Positions 1 to 8,720 of a DNA stretch of 31,497 nucleotides are shown in pieces. Under the pieces are notes generated by a model. That model was not told the DNA's origin. It saw only the letters and a list, made by a program, of their open reading frames with translations, and ran no database searches. The DNA lies in contig CAYMPA010000015.1 in the NCBI GenBank assembly GCA_964392105.1, forward strand, positions 1-31,497, in the 5' to 3' direction. The stretch's first letter is position 1. Each line of letters opens with the position of its first letter. The translations under genes were made by a program, and so were the position numbers. Origin of the DNA: UBA7359 sp964392105 (GTDB taxonomy: Bacteria > Pseudomonadota > Gammaproteobacteria > Eutrophobiales > Eutrophobiaceae).

Positions 1-1
1 G

Positions 2-1372
2 TACGAGCCACCACATCCAATAAAATACAAGGTCTCTGCGGTTTGTTCCGGTGCGGAAGTTGGAGTGTGTTGCTGGATGGCTGCTTACAATGCGAAAGAC
101 GGTTCTCTCGCCTGGCGTGCCTTCAGCATGGGTCCGGATGCATCAATCCGGTTTGACAAAAACACTACATCTCTTGGCAAGAAAGTCGGTAAGGATTCTT
201 CCCTGAAGACCTGGTGTGCTAATTCAGACTGGAAAGCGCCTTCTAGAGGTCCTAACAAATGTAAAGGGTTAAGCGACCAATGGAAGACGGGTGGTGGTTC
301 AGTCTGGGGCTGGTGGCCGGCTGATTTTAGTGAAAACCTGATGTACTACGGTTCTGGTAACCCATCTACATGGAACCCGGTAGTTCGTCCGGGTGACAAT
401 AAATGGTCTATGACCATGTTCGCTCGTGACATCGATACCGGTGTTGCTCGTTGGGTATATCAAATGACCCCACATGATGAGTGGGATTATGACGGTATTA
501 ACGAAATGATCCTGGCTGACATTAAAGTCAAGGGTAAAATGACCCCTGCTTTGGTTCACTTTGATCGTAATGGTTATGGTTACACCATGAACCGTAAAAC
601 CGGTGCATTACTTGTCGCTGAAAAGTATGACCCAGCTGTTAACTGGTCAACTCACGTTGACATGAAGACGGGTTATCCTCAAACGCTTGACAGTAAGTCA
701 ACCCATTTCCAGGGTGAAGACGTCGTTTCCAAGGACATTTGTCCTGCAGCTCTGGGTACCAAGGATCAGCAGCCTGCTGCATTCTCTCCACGTACCAATC
801 TGTTCTATGTCCCAACTAACCACGTATGTATGACTTACGAGCCAGTAAGTTATGCTGCTGGTGGTAACCAATACACTGCGGGTGCGGCTTATGTAAACGC
901 TAACTTGACCATGTATCCTGCTGGTGCTGTTTGCCCGGATTGTCCAAATAACAATAGTGCTAAGGACAACATGGGTAACATGATTGCCTGGAATGCAGGC
1001 AATGGCAAGATCGTCTGGAACATTGTTGAACAATGGTCTGTATGGTCTGGTGTACTTGCTACAGCGGGTGACGTTGTGTTCTATGGAACCCTCGATGCCT
1101 ATGCTAAAGCGGTTGATGCTAAAACCGGTAAGTTGCTTTGGAAGTTCAAAGTTCCTTCTGGCATTATCGGCAACTTTAACGCTTGGGCACATAAAGGCAA
1201 GCAATACGTTGGTGTCCTTTCAGGTATCGGCGGTTGGGCTGGCGCAGTTGTCGCTATCCCAGGCTTAGCTGCTGCTCCTGGCACTGCTGCATTGGGTGCT
1301 GTTGGTGGTTATCGTAAACTGTTGAACTCATCACGTAACAGTGGTGTTTTGATGGTATTTAGCCTGCCATAA
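2..1372 (+). CDS. xoxF: XoxF-type lanthanide-dependent methanol dehydrogenase, 3' part
   Basis: This is the C-terminal three quarters of a PQQ-dependent, eight-bladed propeller alcohol dehydrogenase that oxidises methanol in the periplasm. The frame is open from base 2, so the start, signal peptide and first ~140 residues lie outside the window; the first Met in view (base 65) is internal. Family signatures are clear: GNPSTWNP, RPGDNKWSM, the catalytic-Asp region FARDIDTG, and HDEWDYDG. The D-Y-D motif distinguishes lanthanide XoxF enzymes from calcium MxaF, which has Ala at the last position. The C-terminus (SGIGGWAGAVV onward) is complete and is followed 30 bp later by a strong terminator. 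The first ~20 codons deviate from the family, which may reflect poor sequence at the contig edge. Confidence 0.95.
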   Translation, partial: YEPPHPIKYKVSAVCSGAEVGVCCWMAAYNAKDGSLAWRAFSMGPDASIRFDKNTTSLGKKVGKDSSLKTWCANSDWKAPSRGPNKCKGLSDQWKTGGGSVWGWWPADFSENLMYYGSGNPSTWNPVVRPGDNKWSMTMFARDIDTGVARWVYQMTPHDEWDYDGINEMILADIKVKGKMTPALVHFDRNGYGYTMNRKTGALLVAEKYDPAVNWSTHVDMKTGYPQTLDSKSTHFQGEDVVSKDICPAALGTKDQQPAAFSPRTNLFYVPTNHVCMTYEPVSYAAGGNQYTAGAAYVNANLTMYPAGAVCPDCPNNNSAKDNMGNMIAWNAGNGKIVWNIVEQWSVWSGVLATAGDVVFYGTLDAYAKAVDAKTGKLLWKFKVPSGIIGNFNAWAHKGKQYVGVLSGIGGWAGAVVAIPGLAAAPGTAALGAVGGYRKLLNSSRNSGVLMVFSLP

Positions 1373-1401
1373 GTACTAAACAGACGTAAGTTTGTTAAAA
1401 T

Positions 1402-1436
1402 ATCCCCGGCACCTCGGTGTGTCGGGGATTTTTTTT
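1402..1436 (+). terminator. Rho-independent terminator after xoxF
   Basis: An 11-bp stem (1402-1412 paired with 1419-1429, one G-U pair) with a 6-base loop is followed by a run of eight T. It sits 30 bp after the xoxF stop and separates xoxF from the cupredoxin-xoxJ genes. Confidence 0.9.
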
Positions 1437-1591
1437 AATGATTAGTCTGGTTTGACACTTAGTATAACTTGAAAAAGTTCCACGATTATCTGAATTAATT
1501 CGAAGAACTTGTTGTAATCTATGAAGTCACAAGCAATGAATCTGTCAGATTCCCGGGTTTAACTCTAGTTTTCTTCATTAGATTTAAAAAA

Positions 1592-1620
1592 TTGACAAAA
1601 TACAAAAAGATCTCTTTAAT
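1592..1620 (+). promoter_or_regulatory. Sigma70-like promoter for the cupredoxin-xoxJ unit
   Basis: TTGACA (1592-1597) and TTTAAT (1615-1620) are separated by exactly 17 bp, about 70 bp before the cupredoxin start. The rest of the 320-bp stretch 1373-1692 holds only the xoxF terminator and AT-rich DNA; no gene is seen in it. Confidence 0.55.
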
Positions 1621-1692
1621 TCAGCCCTTTGATTTCAGGGTCGAAATTACAATTATAAAGACTATTAAGATATTTATTTGGAGATGATTGAC

Positions 1693-2136
1693 ATGACAAT
1701 AAGAAATATCCTGGCCACATTCCTGGCTGTTTTCGCATTTATGCTGCCGAATCTTGTAAATGCTGCAGACCATACAGTCAATGCCGAAGTGAGGGCATTT
1801 ACACCAGGCATCATCTATATCGCTCTTGGTGATACAGTCAAATTTACTAACATGACTTCACATAATGCTGTTAGTTATGTTGCCCCTGAAGGCGGTACAG
1901 CATTCGGTGAGAGTGGAAAACTCCCTGGCGGGAGTTTCGCTGTAACTCCAGATAAAGAGGGGATATGGGGATATGCTTGTGAACCCCATATCGGTTTTGG
2001 GATGGTTGGTGTAATTGTTGTAGGCGAAGTCAGTGCCGATGATGTGGCCGCTACCAAAGCGAAAGCCATGGAGAAATTACAAGGACCTTTCAAGCGTATC
2101 ATTGGTAAGATAAATAAAATCAACCCGACCAAATAA
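1693..2136 (+). CDS. Periplasmic cupredoxin (pseudoazurin/plastocyanin family)
   Basis: Small blue-copper electron carrier of about 147 residues. A signal peptide (hydrophobic to about residue 23, cleavage likely after V-N-A) exports it. The type-1 copper ligands are visible: His in TSHNAV, then Cys and His in YACEPH, then Met in GFGMVG. This Cys-x2-His-x4-Met spacing is typical of pseudoazurin. The ATG at 1693 is chosen because GGAG (1680-1683) lies 9 bp upstream; ATG 1684 and TTG 1678 are weaker alternatives. A Lys-rich tail of about 35 residues follows the copper fold. It lies between xoxF and xoxJ, where most methylotrophs carry the cytochrome gene xoxG, so it is inferred to take electrons from XoxF. 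No cytochrome gene is visible in this window. Confidence 0.85.
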   Translation: MTIRNILATFLAVFAFMLPNLVNAADHTVNAEVRAFTPGIIYIALGDTVKFTNMTSHNAVSYVAPEGGTAFGESGKLPGGSFAVTPDKEGIWGYACEPHIGFGMVGVIVVGEVSADDVAATKAKAMEKLQGPFKRIIGKINKINPTK

Positions 2137-2207
2137 TTTTGGTTCTTTCGACTTACATTTTCAAAAACACGGGGAACCCGCTTTAAAACAGTGGACTACA
2201 AATCCTT

Positions 2208-3050
2208 ATGAGAATAATTACTGCAATTCTATTATCAACATTGTTTTTACAACCGGTCTTCGCAGAAGAGGATATGCCTGATTCAGAATTTCTTAAGGTT
2301 TGCGCGGATCCCTACATGTTGCCATATTCTAATCAAAAAGAAGAAGGCTATGAAAATAAAATTGCACAATTGTTAGCTAAAAAACTCGGGTTGGAATTGA
2401 AATATGAATTTTTCCCGCAACGTATGGGCTTTATCAGAAATACACTCCGCGCTGAATCTGAAGAGGGTGAAGGGTTTAAATGTGATTTGGTGATTTCTGT
2501 GCCATCCGGTTTTGAATTATCCGCAACTACCGATCCTTACTTTAGATCTACCTATATGTTGGTGTTTGCCAAAGGAAGAGGCCTGGACGAGGTCACTAAG
2601 CCGGAAATGCTGGCCAAGGTTGTAAAAGACAATAAGCTGGATATAAAAATTGGCCTCCCAGATCGTGGTAGCCCGGCCCAACTGTGGGTTTTTTATCAGG
2701 AGTTAATGACTTATATGGTTCCCTATCAAGGGCAACCAGGTGATCCCAAGGTTGATCCTGGTCATACCTTGATGGAGGATATAGTCGACGGCAAGATAGA
2801 TGCGGCTGTTATCTGGGGACCGACTGCCGGTTATTACGCCAATAAATATAAGGATAGGGCTGAACTGGTTTTATTACCGGTAAAAGATAATACAAAGAAA
2901 AACCGTGAAATGAAGTTTACATACAGTTTTTCCATGGGAGTGAGATACGGTGAAAAGGCCTGGAAAGAAAAAATCAATAATCTGATTAAAGAGAATATAA
3001 CAGAGATTGAGAAAATATTAACAGACTATGGCGTACCATTAGTTAAATAG
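2208..3050 (+). CDS. xoxJ: XoxJ/MxaJ-like periplasmic substrate-binding-fold protein
   Basis: A 280-residue secreted protein. Residues 1-19 form a signal peptide (cleavage near V-F-A|E). The rest has the family-3 solute-binding fold seen in MxaJ/XoxJ, beginning LKVCADPYMLPYSN and including the C-terminal-lobe motif DAAVIWGPTAGYYA. XoxJ proteins are encoded next to xoxF and are thought to help activate the dehydrogenase or load its cofactor rather than import a solute; no ABC permease genes are nearby. It follows the cupredoxin gene by 71 bp and precedes the unknown gene by 15 bp, so the three probably form one transcript. The size is normal for the family. Confidence 0.88.
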   Translation: MRIITAILLSTLFLQPVFAEEDMPDSEFLKVCADPYMLPYSNQKEEGYENKIAQLLAKKLGLELKYEFFPQRMGFIRNTLRAESEEGEGFKCDLVISVPSGFELSATTDPYFRSTYMLVFAKGRGLDEVTKPEMLAKVVKDNKLDIKIGLPDRGSPAQLWVFYQELMTYMVPYQGQPGDPKVDPGHTLMEDIVDGKIDAAVIWGPTAGYYANKYKDRAELVLLPVKDNTKKNREMKFTYSFSMGVRYGEKAWKEKINNLIKENITEIEKILTDYGVPLVK

Positions 3051-3065
3051 TTGAGATAAAAACTT

Positions 3066-3863
3066 ATGAAATTTATTGTCAATTTACTAGTTTTAATTAG
3101 TACCTTATGCATAGTCAGTGTCAATTCTTTAGCTGAAGAAACTACACAGGACATCGCTCCAACAAGGGGGGGAACACCTTTAACTCAGGAAGAACTGGAT
3201 AAACATATTGGTCGATATGGCGAAGTAGAAAAGATCCCTGAAGGCTTTCAATTCAATGATGCTGAAGTACTATTGTGGCATGGTAATCATTTGGCAAATA
3301 TTGAAAAACCACTCAGTTTATATTATGAATTTATTAAATCAGGAACCCTGGAAGAAGGATTCAGTGATTCTGTCTATCTTAAAATACTTGAATTAAATGA
3401 TGATGGTACCAAGAATGCCATGCTGGATTTTTTCACGGCAGATAGAAAACAGGCTGTTTCACCTGACAATGTTACAAACATTACTGGCAACCCTATCTTA
3501 GGTGTCTATATGCAAGGTGATATTTATGAAATGAATCGGCTGACGGATGGACACTGGAAACACTTCATGAAGCAAATTAAAATTTCTTTAAGAGAAGATG
3601 CTGTTGTTGTGCCCACAACATTCAGATTTAATGGCAAGGAATATCAAGGTGAAAAAATGTATTTTTCACCTTATTTGAACGACCCGCATCGTCGTGATTT
3701 TGAAAAATATGCTGAAAAATATTATGAATTCATCTTTTCAAATAAAATTCCGGGCAGTCTTTACCAGATAAAAACAGTTATACCTGATAAAAGCGGAAAG
3801 ACAAAAGAACCATTAATACTGGAAACACTTACATTAGTTGATGTAAAAAACAATGAGTCTTAA
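3066..3863 (+). CDS. Unknown secreted protein in the xox cluster
   Basis: I do not recognise this 265-residue protein. A clear signal peptide (residues 1-23, ending N-S-L-A|E) predicts a periplasmic location. The mature part is charged and mixed alpha/beta, with no cysteine after the signal peptide, no haem-binding CxxCH and no membrane segment. Notable stretches are LLWHGNHLANIEKPLSLYYEF near residue 80 and HRRDFEKYAEKYYEF near residue 215, which look like a conserved lipid- or ligand-binding fold rather than an enzyme active site. It starts 15 bp after xoxJ, so it is probably co-transcribed, and a role in methanol dehydrogenase maturation or lanthanide handling is possible by context only. 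Its stop codon forms the outer edge of the inverted-repeat element that follows. Confidence 0.75.
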   Translation: MKFIVNLLVLISTLCIVSVNSLAEETTQDIAPTRGGTPLTQEELDKHIGRYGEVEKIPEGFQFNDAEVLLWHGNHLANIEKPLSLYYEFIKSGTLEEGFSDSVYLKILELNDDGTKNAMLDFFTADRKQAVSPDNVTNITGNPILGVYMQGDIYEMNRLTDGHWKHFMKQIKISLREDAVVVPTTFRFNGKEYQGEKMYFSPYLNDPHRRDFEKYAEKYYEFIFSNKIPGSLYQIKTVIPDKSGKTKEPLILETLTLVDVKNNES

Positions 3864-4231
3864 GGCTTCCTCCGAAAATACACTTTTCCCAAGATAGCGG
3901 CGTCAGTTTCGTGCTCGAATGACCACCATGGATGTGGGAATGCAGTTTTTGCAGGAGCAAAAACTGCCCTATGTATTCCGGTTCTCGGCTTTGGTATCCT
4001 GCATCGCTCTCGGTCTCCGTTCCAGACTCGACTCTACCGATTACGTCCATGTAATCGTACCGCCTGTACACCCCACAAGGGGGTACCGAGGTCCATGCAG
4101 TCGTCCTACATTCATGTAGTCGTACGCGCGGTATTCTGATGCACATGGATGTGCGAATGCCGCGAAGACATGGATGTCTAAGAGCGGCCTTGCTCTCACA
4201 AAAAATAATTCTATTTTCGGAGGTGCCCTTA
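3861..4231. repeat. MITE-like repeat element with terminal inverted repeats
   Basis: The gene-free stretch 3864-4275 is almost filled by this element. Its ends are imperfect inverted repeats of about 20 bp: 3861-3880 and the complement of 4212-4231 share 17 of 20 bases, including a perfect 12-bp block, CCTCCGAAAATA (3869-3880 and 4212-4223 inverted). A TTAA lies at each edge. The inside is made of short degenerate repeats built on ATGGATGT and CATGTAGTCGTA, with many small palindromes, and is unlike the neighbouring coding DNA. It shares the 14-mer AAGGGGGTACCGAG (4077-4090) with the cluster at 30201-30577. Short open frames inside it look like repeat artefacts. No transposase is present, so any mobility would be in trans. 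Confidence 0.6.
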
Positions 4232-4275
4232 ATTATTAATTAAGACTTATCTGCTAATAAAAGAGATTTCTATTT

Positions 4276-7056
4276 TTACCGATTGATTTGATCATTTGGG
4301 CGTGTTCCTTTTCTTAAATTCACCGCGCAATACTTAAATTCCGGAATCTTGCCAAATGGATCCAATGCTTCATTTGTAATGAGATTTGCAGCTGATTCAC
4401 TAAAGGTAAATGGCATCATAACGACACCTTCCAGCATATGTTCATCAGCTCGCGTCGTTGCAGCAATTCTGCCTCGTCGTGATTCTATTACCAATATATC
4501 TCCTGTCTTCAGATCGAATTTTGCTAAATCTTTTGGGTTAATCATGATACATGGTCCAGGCTCAATGGCATCTAATACCCGGGAGTGTCGTGTCATGGTA
4601 CCTGTGTGCCAATGCTCAAGTTGACGGCCTGTTACAAAGATATACGGGTATTTTTTATCAGGTAATTCTGCTGCTTCAATATATTCGGCCGGGACGAATC
4701 GGCCCTTGCCATCTTCTGTCGGGAAGACCCCGTCTTTAAAGAGGATGGTTTCACCGAGATCACCATCATTTTTAAGCGGTTGAGTCAGGGAGTCTTCCTG
4801 CTCAAGTCTTTCCCACGTCATTCCCGCCACACTGGGAACGGCCTTTCGAATTTCTTCAAAGATATCTTGTGGTCCCTCATAATGCCAGTCAAGACCAATA
4901 CGATTAGCAATTTCCTGAATGATCCATATGTCCTGTTTTGCTTCGCCAGGAGGGTCGATTGCCTGGTGTCCCATTTGTACGCGCCGATCCGTATTGGTAT
5001 AAGTACCGGTTTTTTCCGGAAAGGCGGAAGCCGGTAAAATAACATCTGCGAAACTACAGGTTTCTGTAAAGAATATGTCCTGAACCACACAATGATCAAG
5101 GTTTGCCAAAGCCTCTCTCGCATGGTTCAGGTTAGGATCAGACATGGCCGGGTTTTCTCCCATAATATAAAGGCCATTTAAATCACCGTCATGAATAGCA
5201 TGCATGATTTCTACAACAGTCTTGCCAATATTTGGATCAAGTTCCTTACCCCAAAGTTTTTCAAATTTTGCTCTAACATTCGGGTCAGAAACAGGTTGAT
5301 AGTCGGGATAGACCATGGGAATCAGACCAACATCAGAGGCCCCTTGTACGTTGTTTTGTCCACGTAATGGATGTAGACCGGTACTGGGCCTGCCAATCTG
5401 ACCAGTCATGAGTGCAAGCGAGATCAAACAACGGGCATTATCAGTACCATGTATATGTTGAGAGATGCCCATACCCCAAAAGATGATTGCCGTCTCTGCC
5501 GTCGCATAAAGCCGTGCAACTTCTTTAATTATTCCATGGGGTATACAACAGATTGGCGCAACTTCTTCAGGGCTGTATTTAAGAACGGTTTCTTTCAAGG
5601 CCTCAAAACCATCGGTGTGTTCATCTATGAACTTCTGATCATGTAAATTTTCAGTGATGATCGTATGCATCATTGCATTTAACAGTAAGACATCCGTCCC
5701 GGGCCTTAATTGTAGCAAATGCTCGGCATGAAGATACATCTCAGAACCATAGGGTTCGATCAAGATTAACTTACTGCCGCGGTCAGTGGCATTTTTTATA
5801 AATGTCGCTGCTACCGGGTGATTGTCATTCGGTCGCGAACCAATAACGATGATTACCTTTGCCTTTGTACCATCAGCAACCTGGTTTGAAACCGCGCCCG
5901 AACCAATTGTTTCCAGTAGTGCGGCAACCGAGGAGGCATGACATAAACGTGTACAATGATCGACATTATTTGTTCCGAAACCGGTACGTACCAGTTTTTG
6001 GACGAGATAAGCTTCTTCATTACTTCCCTTGGCACAACCAAAACCGGCTAGTGCCTGTGAACCTATCTTATCTCTGATTTCTTTCAGACCTTTAGCGGCA
6101 AAATCCAGCGCTTCTTCCCAGGATGCTTCCCTGAAATATTTATGTACTTCAAGTGGGTCTATCAAAGCAGGTGTTTTTTCTGCCTCTTCACGCCGAATCA
6201 AGGGTTTCGTCAGGCGATCCGGATGGTGGATGTAATCAAATCCATAGCGGCCTTTAACACATAAACGACTTTTGTTAGCGGGTCCGTCGCGACCTTCAAC
6301 ATATTGAATATGATTGTTTTTTACATTGAATGTAAGTAAACAACCTACACCACAATAAGGACACACTGATTCTATTTTTTTATCCGGTTCGATTAAACCG
6401 ACATTTTTTGCTGGCATAAGCGCACCAGTCGGACAAGCCTGGACACATTCACCACATGCGACACAGGTGCCTTCACCCAAAGGTTCATCCATATCAAAAA
6501 CAATCTGTGATTTATTGCCACGAAATGCATAACCTATTACATCATTAACTTGTTCTTCACGGCAGGCCCGCACGCAACGGGTACATTGAATACAGGCATC
6601 CAGGTTAACGGCAATAGCCGGGTGCGAAAGATCAGCTTTAACTGGCTTACGCTGATGAAATCTGGGCTCGTAAATTTCGAACTTATTGACCCAGTAGTCA
6701 AGTTCAGAATTTAATCGATAAGGTGATTTGCCCTGCTGTGGCATATCCGAGAGTAATAATTCCAGTACCATCTTTTGTGAATGGCTCGCTCGCTTATTCT
6801 CACTGTTAATATTCATACCTTCAGTGGGCTGACGACAGCATGAGGGTGCTAAAACACGTTCGCCTTCAATCTCAACCATACAGGCACGACAATTCCCATC
6901 AGGCCGATAGCCTTCTTTGTAACAAAGATGAGGAATTTCAATTTCATTACGCTTGGCAGCCTGAAGTATGGTTTCATCACCATAGGCTTCGATATCCTTT
7001 CCATTCAGGTTGAAGGTAACGGCTTTTTGATTCAAGACTTTTGTATTTACAGCCAT
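4276..7056 (-). CDS. fdhA: NAD-dependent formate dehydrogenase, alpha (Mo/W catalytic) subunit
   Basis: A 926-residue cytoplasmic formate dehydrogenase catalytic subunit oxidising formate to CO2. Domains in order: a [2Fe-2S] domain like that of NuoG (Cys45, 56, 59, 74); a His/Cys cluster region (about 95-140); two [4Fe-4S] motifs (ACIQCTRCVRAC at 154-165 and CVACGECVQAC at 198-208); a further [4Fe-4S] site (Cys232, 235, 239, 266); then the bis-molybdopterin domain. The metal-ligand cysteine is Cys372 in TRLCHASS, as in FdsA/FDH1-type enzymes, not selenocysteine. The molybdopterin dinucleotide-binding domain is at the C-terminus (HWHTGTMTRHS onward). Its ATG overlaps the stop of the beta-subunit gene (TAATG). 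The two-gene layout with a fused gamma-beta partner matches the tungsten FDH1 of Methylorubrum; which metal is used here cannot be read from the sequence. Confidence 0.95.
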   Translation of the reverse strand: MAVNTKVLNQKAVTFNLNGKDIEAYGDETILQAAKRNEIEIPHLCYKEGYRPDGNCRACMVEIEGERVLAPSCCRQPTEGMNINSENKRASHSQKMVLELLLSDMPQQGKSPYRLNSELDYWVNKFEIYEPRFHQRKPVKADLSHPAIAVNLDACIQCTRCVRACREEQVNDVIGYAFRGNKSQIVFDMDEPLGEGTCVACGECVQACPTGALMPAKNVGLIEPDKKIESVCPYCGVGCLLTFNVKNNHIQYVEGRDGPANKSRLCVKGRYGFDYIHHPDRLTKPLIRREEAEKTPALIDPLEVHKYFREASWEEALDFAAKGLKEIRDKIGSQALAGFGCAKGSNEEAYLVQKLVRTGFGTNNVDHCTRLCHASSVAALLETIGSGAVSNQVADGTKAKVIIVIGSRPNDNHPVAATFIKNATDRGSKLILIEPYGSEMYLHAEHLLQLRPGTDVLLLNAMMHTIITENLHDQKFIDEHTDGFEALKETVLKYSPEEVAPICCIPHGIIKEVARLYATAETAIIFWGMGISQHIHGTDNARCLISLALMTGQIGRPSTGLHPLRGQNNVQGASDVGLIPMVYPDYQPVSDPNVRAKFEKLWGKELDPNIGKTVVEIMHAIHDGDLNGLYIMGENPAMSDPNLNHAREALANLDHCVVQDIFFTETCSFADVILPASAFPEKTGTYTNTDRRVQMGHQAIDPPGEAKQDIWIIQEIANRIGLDWHYEGPQDIFEEIRKAVPSVAGMTWERLEQEDSLTQPLKNDGDLGETILFKDGVFPTEDGKGRFVPAEYIEAAELPDKKYPYIFVTGRQLEHWHTGTMTRHSRVLDAIEPGPCIMINPKDLAKFDLKTGDILVIESRRGRIAATTRADEHMLEGVVMMPFTFSESAANLITNEALDPFGKIPEFKYCAVNLRKGTRPNDQINR

Positions 7057-8717
7057 TATTCAAATTCCCCGGGAAAATATTTTATTGCACACCGTAATGG
7101 ATTTGGGGCTGCCTGTCCCAGGCCACAAATAGAAGCATCTTCCATCGCTTTAGCCAGTTCTTCCAGCAGAGATTGATCCCACTCTTTTTCTTCCATGAGT
7201 CTGGCTGCTTTTGCAGTACCCGCACGGCAAGGCGTACATTGACCACAGGATTCATTTTCAAAGAAACGCATGGCATTTAGCGCCATGTCTTTTGCGCTAT
7301 CTTTATCTGAAAGGACGATGATTGCGGCTGAACCAATAAAGCAGCCATGCTTTTGTAATGTATCAAAGTCTAATGGTTCATCACCTAATGATGCGGGCAA
7401 GATTCCTCCTGATGCGCCACCGGGAAAATACCCGTAGAAATCATGTCCATCCAGCATTCCATCACAATATTCATCGATTAATTCGCGCATACTGATTCCA
7501 GCAGGCGCAACATGAACACCTGGCTTTTTTACACGTCCACTAACCGAGAAAGACCGTAATCCACTTCGTTCACGACGACTATTTGAAGAAAACCAGTCAG
7601 GTCCATTCTCTATGATATCCCTGACCCAATGCATACTCTCCAGATTCTGTTCAAGGGTAGGGCGACCAAATAATCCAACCTGAGCAACATATGGTGGTCT
7701 TAGTCGTGGCATACCTCGTTTGCCTTCAATCGATTCCATCATTGCGGATTCTTCACCACAAATATAGGCACCTGCACCCCTTCTTAAATGTATCTTGGGT
7801 AAGTTACAAGGTGGATTAGCCTGAAGTTCAGATAATTCTTTTTCCAGCATCATCCTGCAACCGGCATATTCATCACGCAAATAGATGTAGATTTCATCAG
7901 CATCGATCGCCCAATGCGCTATTAGGGTCCCTTCAATAAATCGATGCGGATCAGTTTCCAGATAATGTCGATCCTTGAATGTCCCCGGTTCACCTTCATC
8001 GATATTAATGGCAATCATCCTGGGCTTTGCTTGTTCATTCAAAATGCGCCACTTACGCCCGACCGGAAATCCTGCTCCTCCAAGGCCACGGAGATTGGAG
8101 TTTTCTAAAGTAGATATGATGTCTTCCTGATTGTATTTGCCTTCTACACATTTAATTAAGGTTTGATAGCCACCATTTTTTTTGTAGTCACCATAACTTA
8201 TGCAATCAGGTTCAGTGATTCCTAATTCATTATTATCGATTGCTGTTCTAATTTTATCAGTGTTCGCCGTTTCAACTGGGTTGAATCCAACAATGGCAAC
8301 CGGAGCTACGCTACACCGGCCTACACAGGGTACTGGCTGGATACGGACATTTTCCATATTTTCAGATTCAAGCTGTGTAATTAATTCTTTGGCGCCGAAC
8401 ATTTCACAGGAGAGTGATTCACACACCCGCACTGTTCTTGTGGGTGGTGGTGTTTCATTTCCCTTTAATACGTCAAAGTGATGATAAAAAGTGGCCGTTT
8501 CATAGACTTCAGACATGGGCAAGCTCATTTCAATTGCAAGTGCCAAAATATGGCGATTTGAAATAGAATGGTAGTGATCCTGAATCTTATGAAGATGTTC
8601 AATCAACATATCTCGTGTGCGAGGTTCATCGCCAAGAAGTTGTTTAATTTCTGCAAGTGATTTATGGGGGGTGGTGCGGCCCTGGACGCGACCTTTTTTT
8701 CCGCGAGCACGTTTCAT
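7056..8717 (-). CDS. fdhB: Formate dehydrogenase, fused gamma-beta (NADH-binding) subunit
   Basis: A 553-residue diaphorase subunit that passes electrons from the alpha subunit to NAD+. The N-terminal ~155 residues are a NuoE/FdsG-like thioredoxin-fold [2Fe-2S] domain (CESLSCEMFG and CVGRC). It continues into a NuoF/FdsB-like part with the FMN/NADH-binding motif RGLGGAGFPVGRKW, the IDEGEPGTFKDR loop, GAGAYICGEESAM, and a C-terminal [4Fe-4S] site (CGQCTPC plus a fourth Cys in SICGLG). FdsG and FdsB are separate genes in many bacteria; the fusion is the FDH1 arrangement. The ATG at 8717 is chosen; a TTG one codon earlier is possible. It begins within a few bases of the fhcC stop, so formate oxidation is encoded on the same transcript as the formate-releasing Fhc complex. 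The N-terminus is unusually basic (KRARGKKGR). Confidence 0.94.
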   Translation of the reverse strand: MKRARGKKGRVQGRTTPHKSLAEIKQLLGDEPRTRDMLIEHLHKIQDHYHSISNRHILALAIEMSLPMSEVYETATFYHHFDVLKGNETPPPTRTVRVCESLSCEMFGAKELITQLESENMENVRIQPVPCVGRCSVAPVAIVGFNPVETANTDKIRTAIDNNELGITEPDCISYGDYKKNGGYQTLIKCVEGKYNQEDIISTLENSNLRGLGGAGFPVGRKWRILNEQAKPRMIAINIDEGEPGTFKDRHYLETDPHRFIEGTLIAHWAIDADEIYIYLRDEYAGCRMMLEKELSELQANPPCNLPKIHLRRGAGAYICGEESAMMESIEGKRGMPRLRPPYVAQVGLFGRPTLEQNLESMHWVRDIIENGPDWFSSNSRRERSGLRSFSVSGRVKKPGVHVAPAGISMRELIDEYCDGMLDGHDFYGYFPGGASGGILPASLGDEPLDFDTLQKHGCFIGSAAIIVLSDKDSAKDMALNAMRFFENESCGQCTPCRAGTAKAARLMEEKEWDQSLLEELAKAMEDASICGLGQAAPNPLRCAIKYFPGEFE

Positions 8718-8720
8718 CAA

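Noticed and set aside
698..1204. A 168-codon ORF antisense to xoxF.
   Set aside because: It lies wholly inside a strongly conserved gene and has no independent domain or start signal.
3829..4146. A 105-codon minus-strand ORF and a 66-codon plus-strand ORF in the repeat element after the secreted-protein gene.
   Set aside because: Both lie in degenerate palindromic repeats, have low-complexity, Arg/Pro/Thr-skewed translations and no similarity I recognise.
4201..4244. AT-rich palindrome CTTAATTATTAATTAAG near 4228-4244, considered as terminator for operon I.
   Set aside because: The stem is all A-T apart from its end pair and has no following T-run on the minus strand; it overlaps the end of the repeat element, so no terminator is called.
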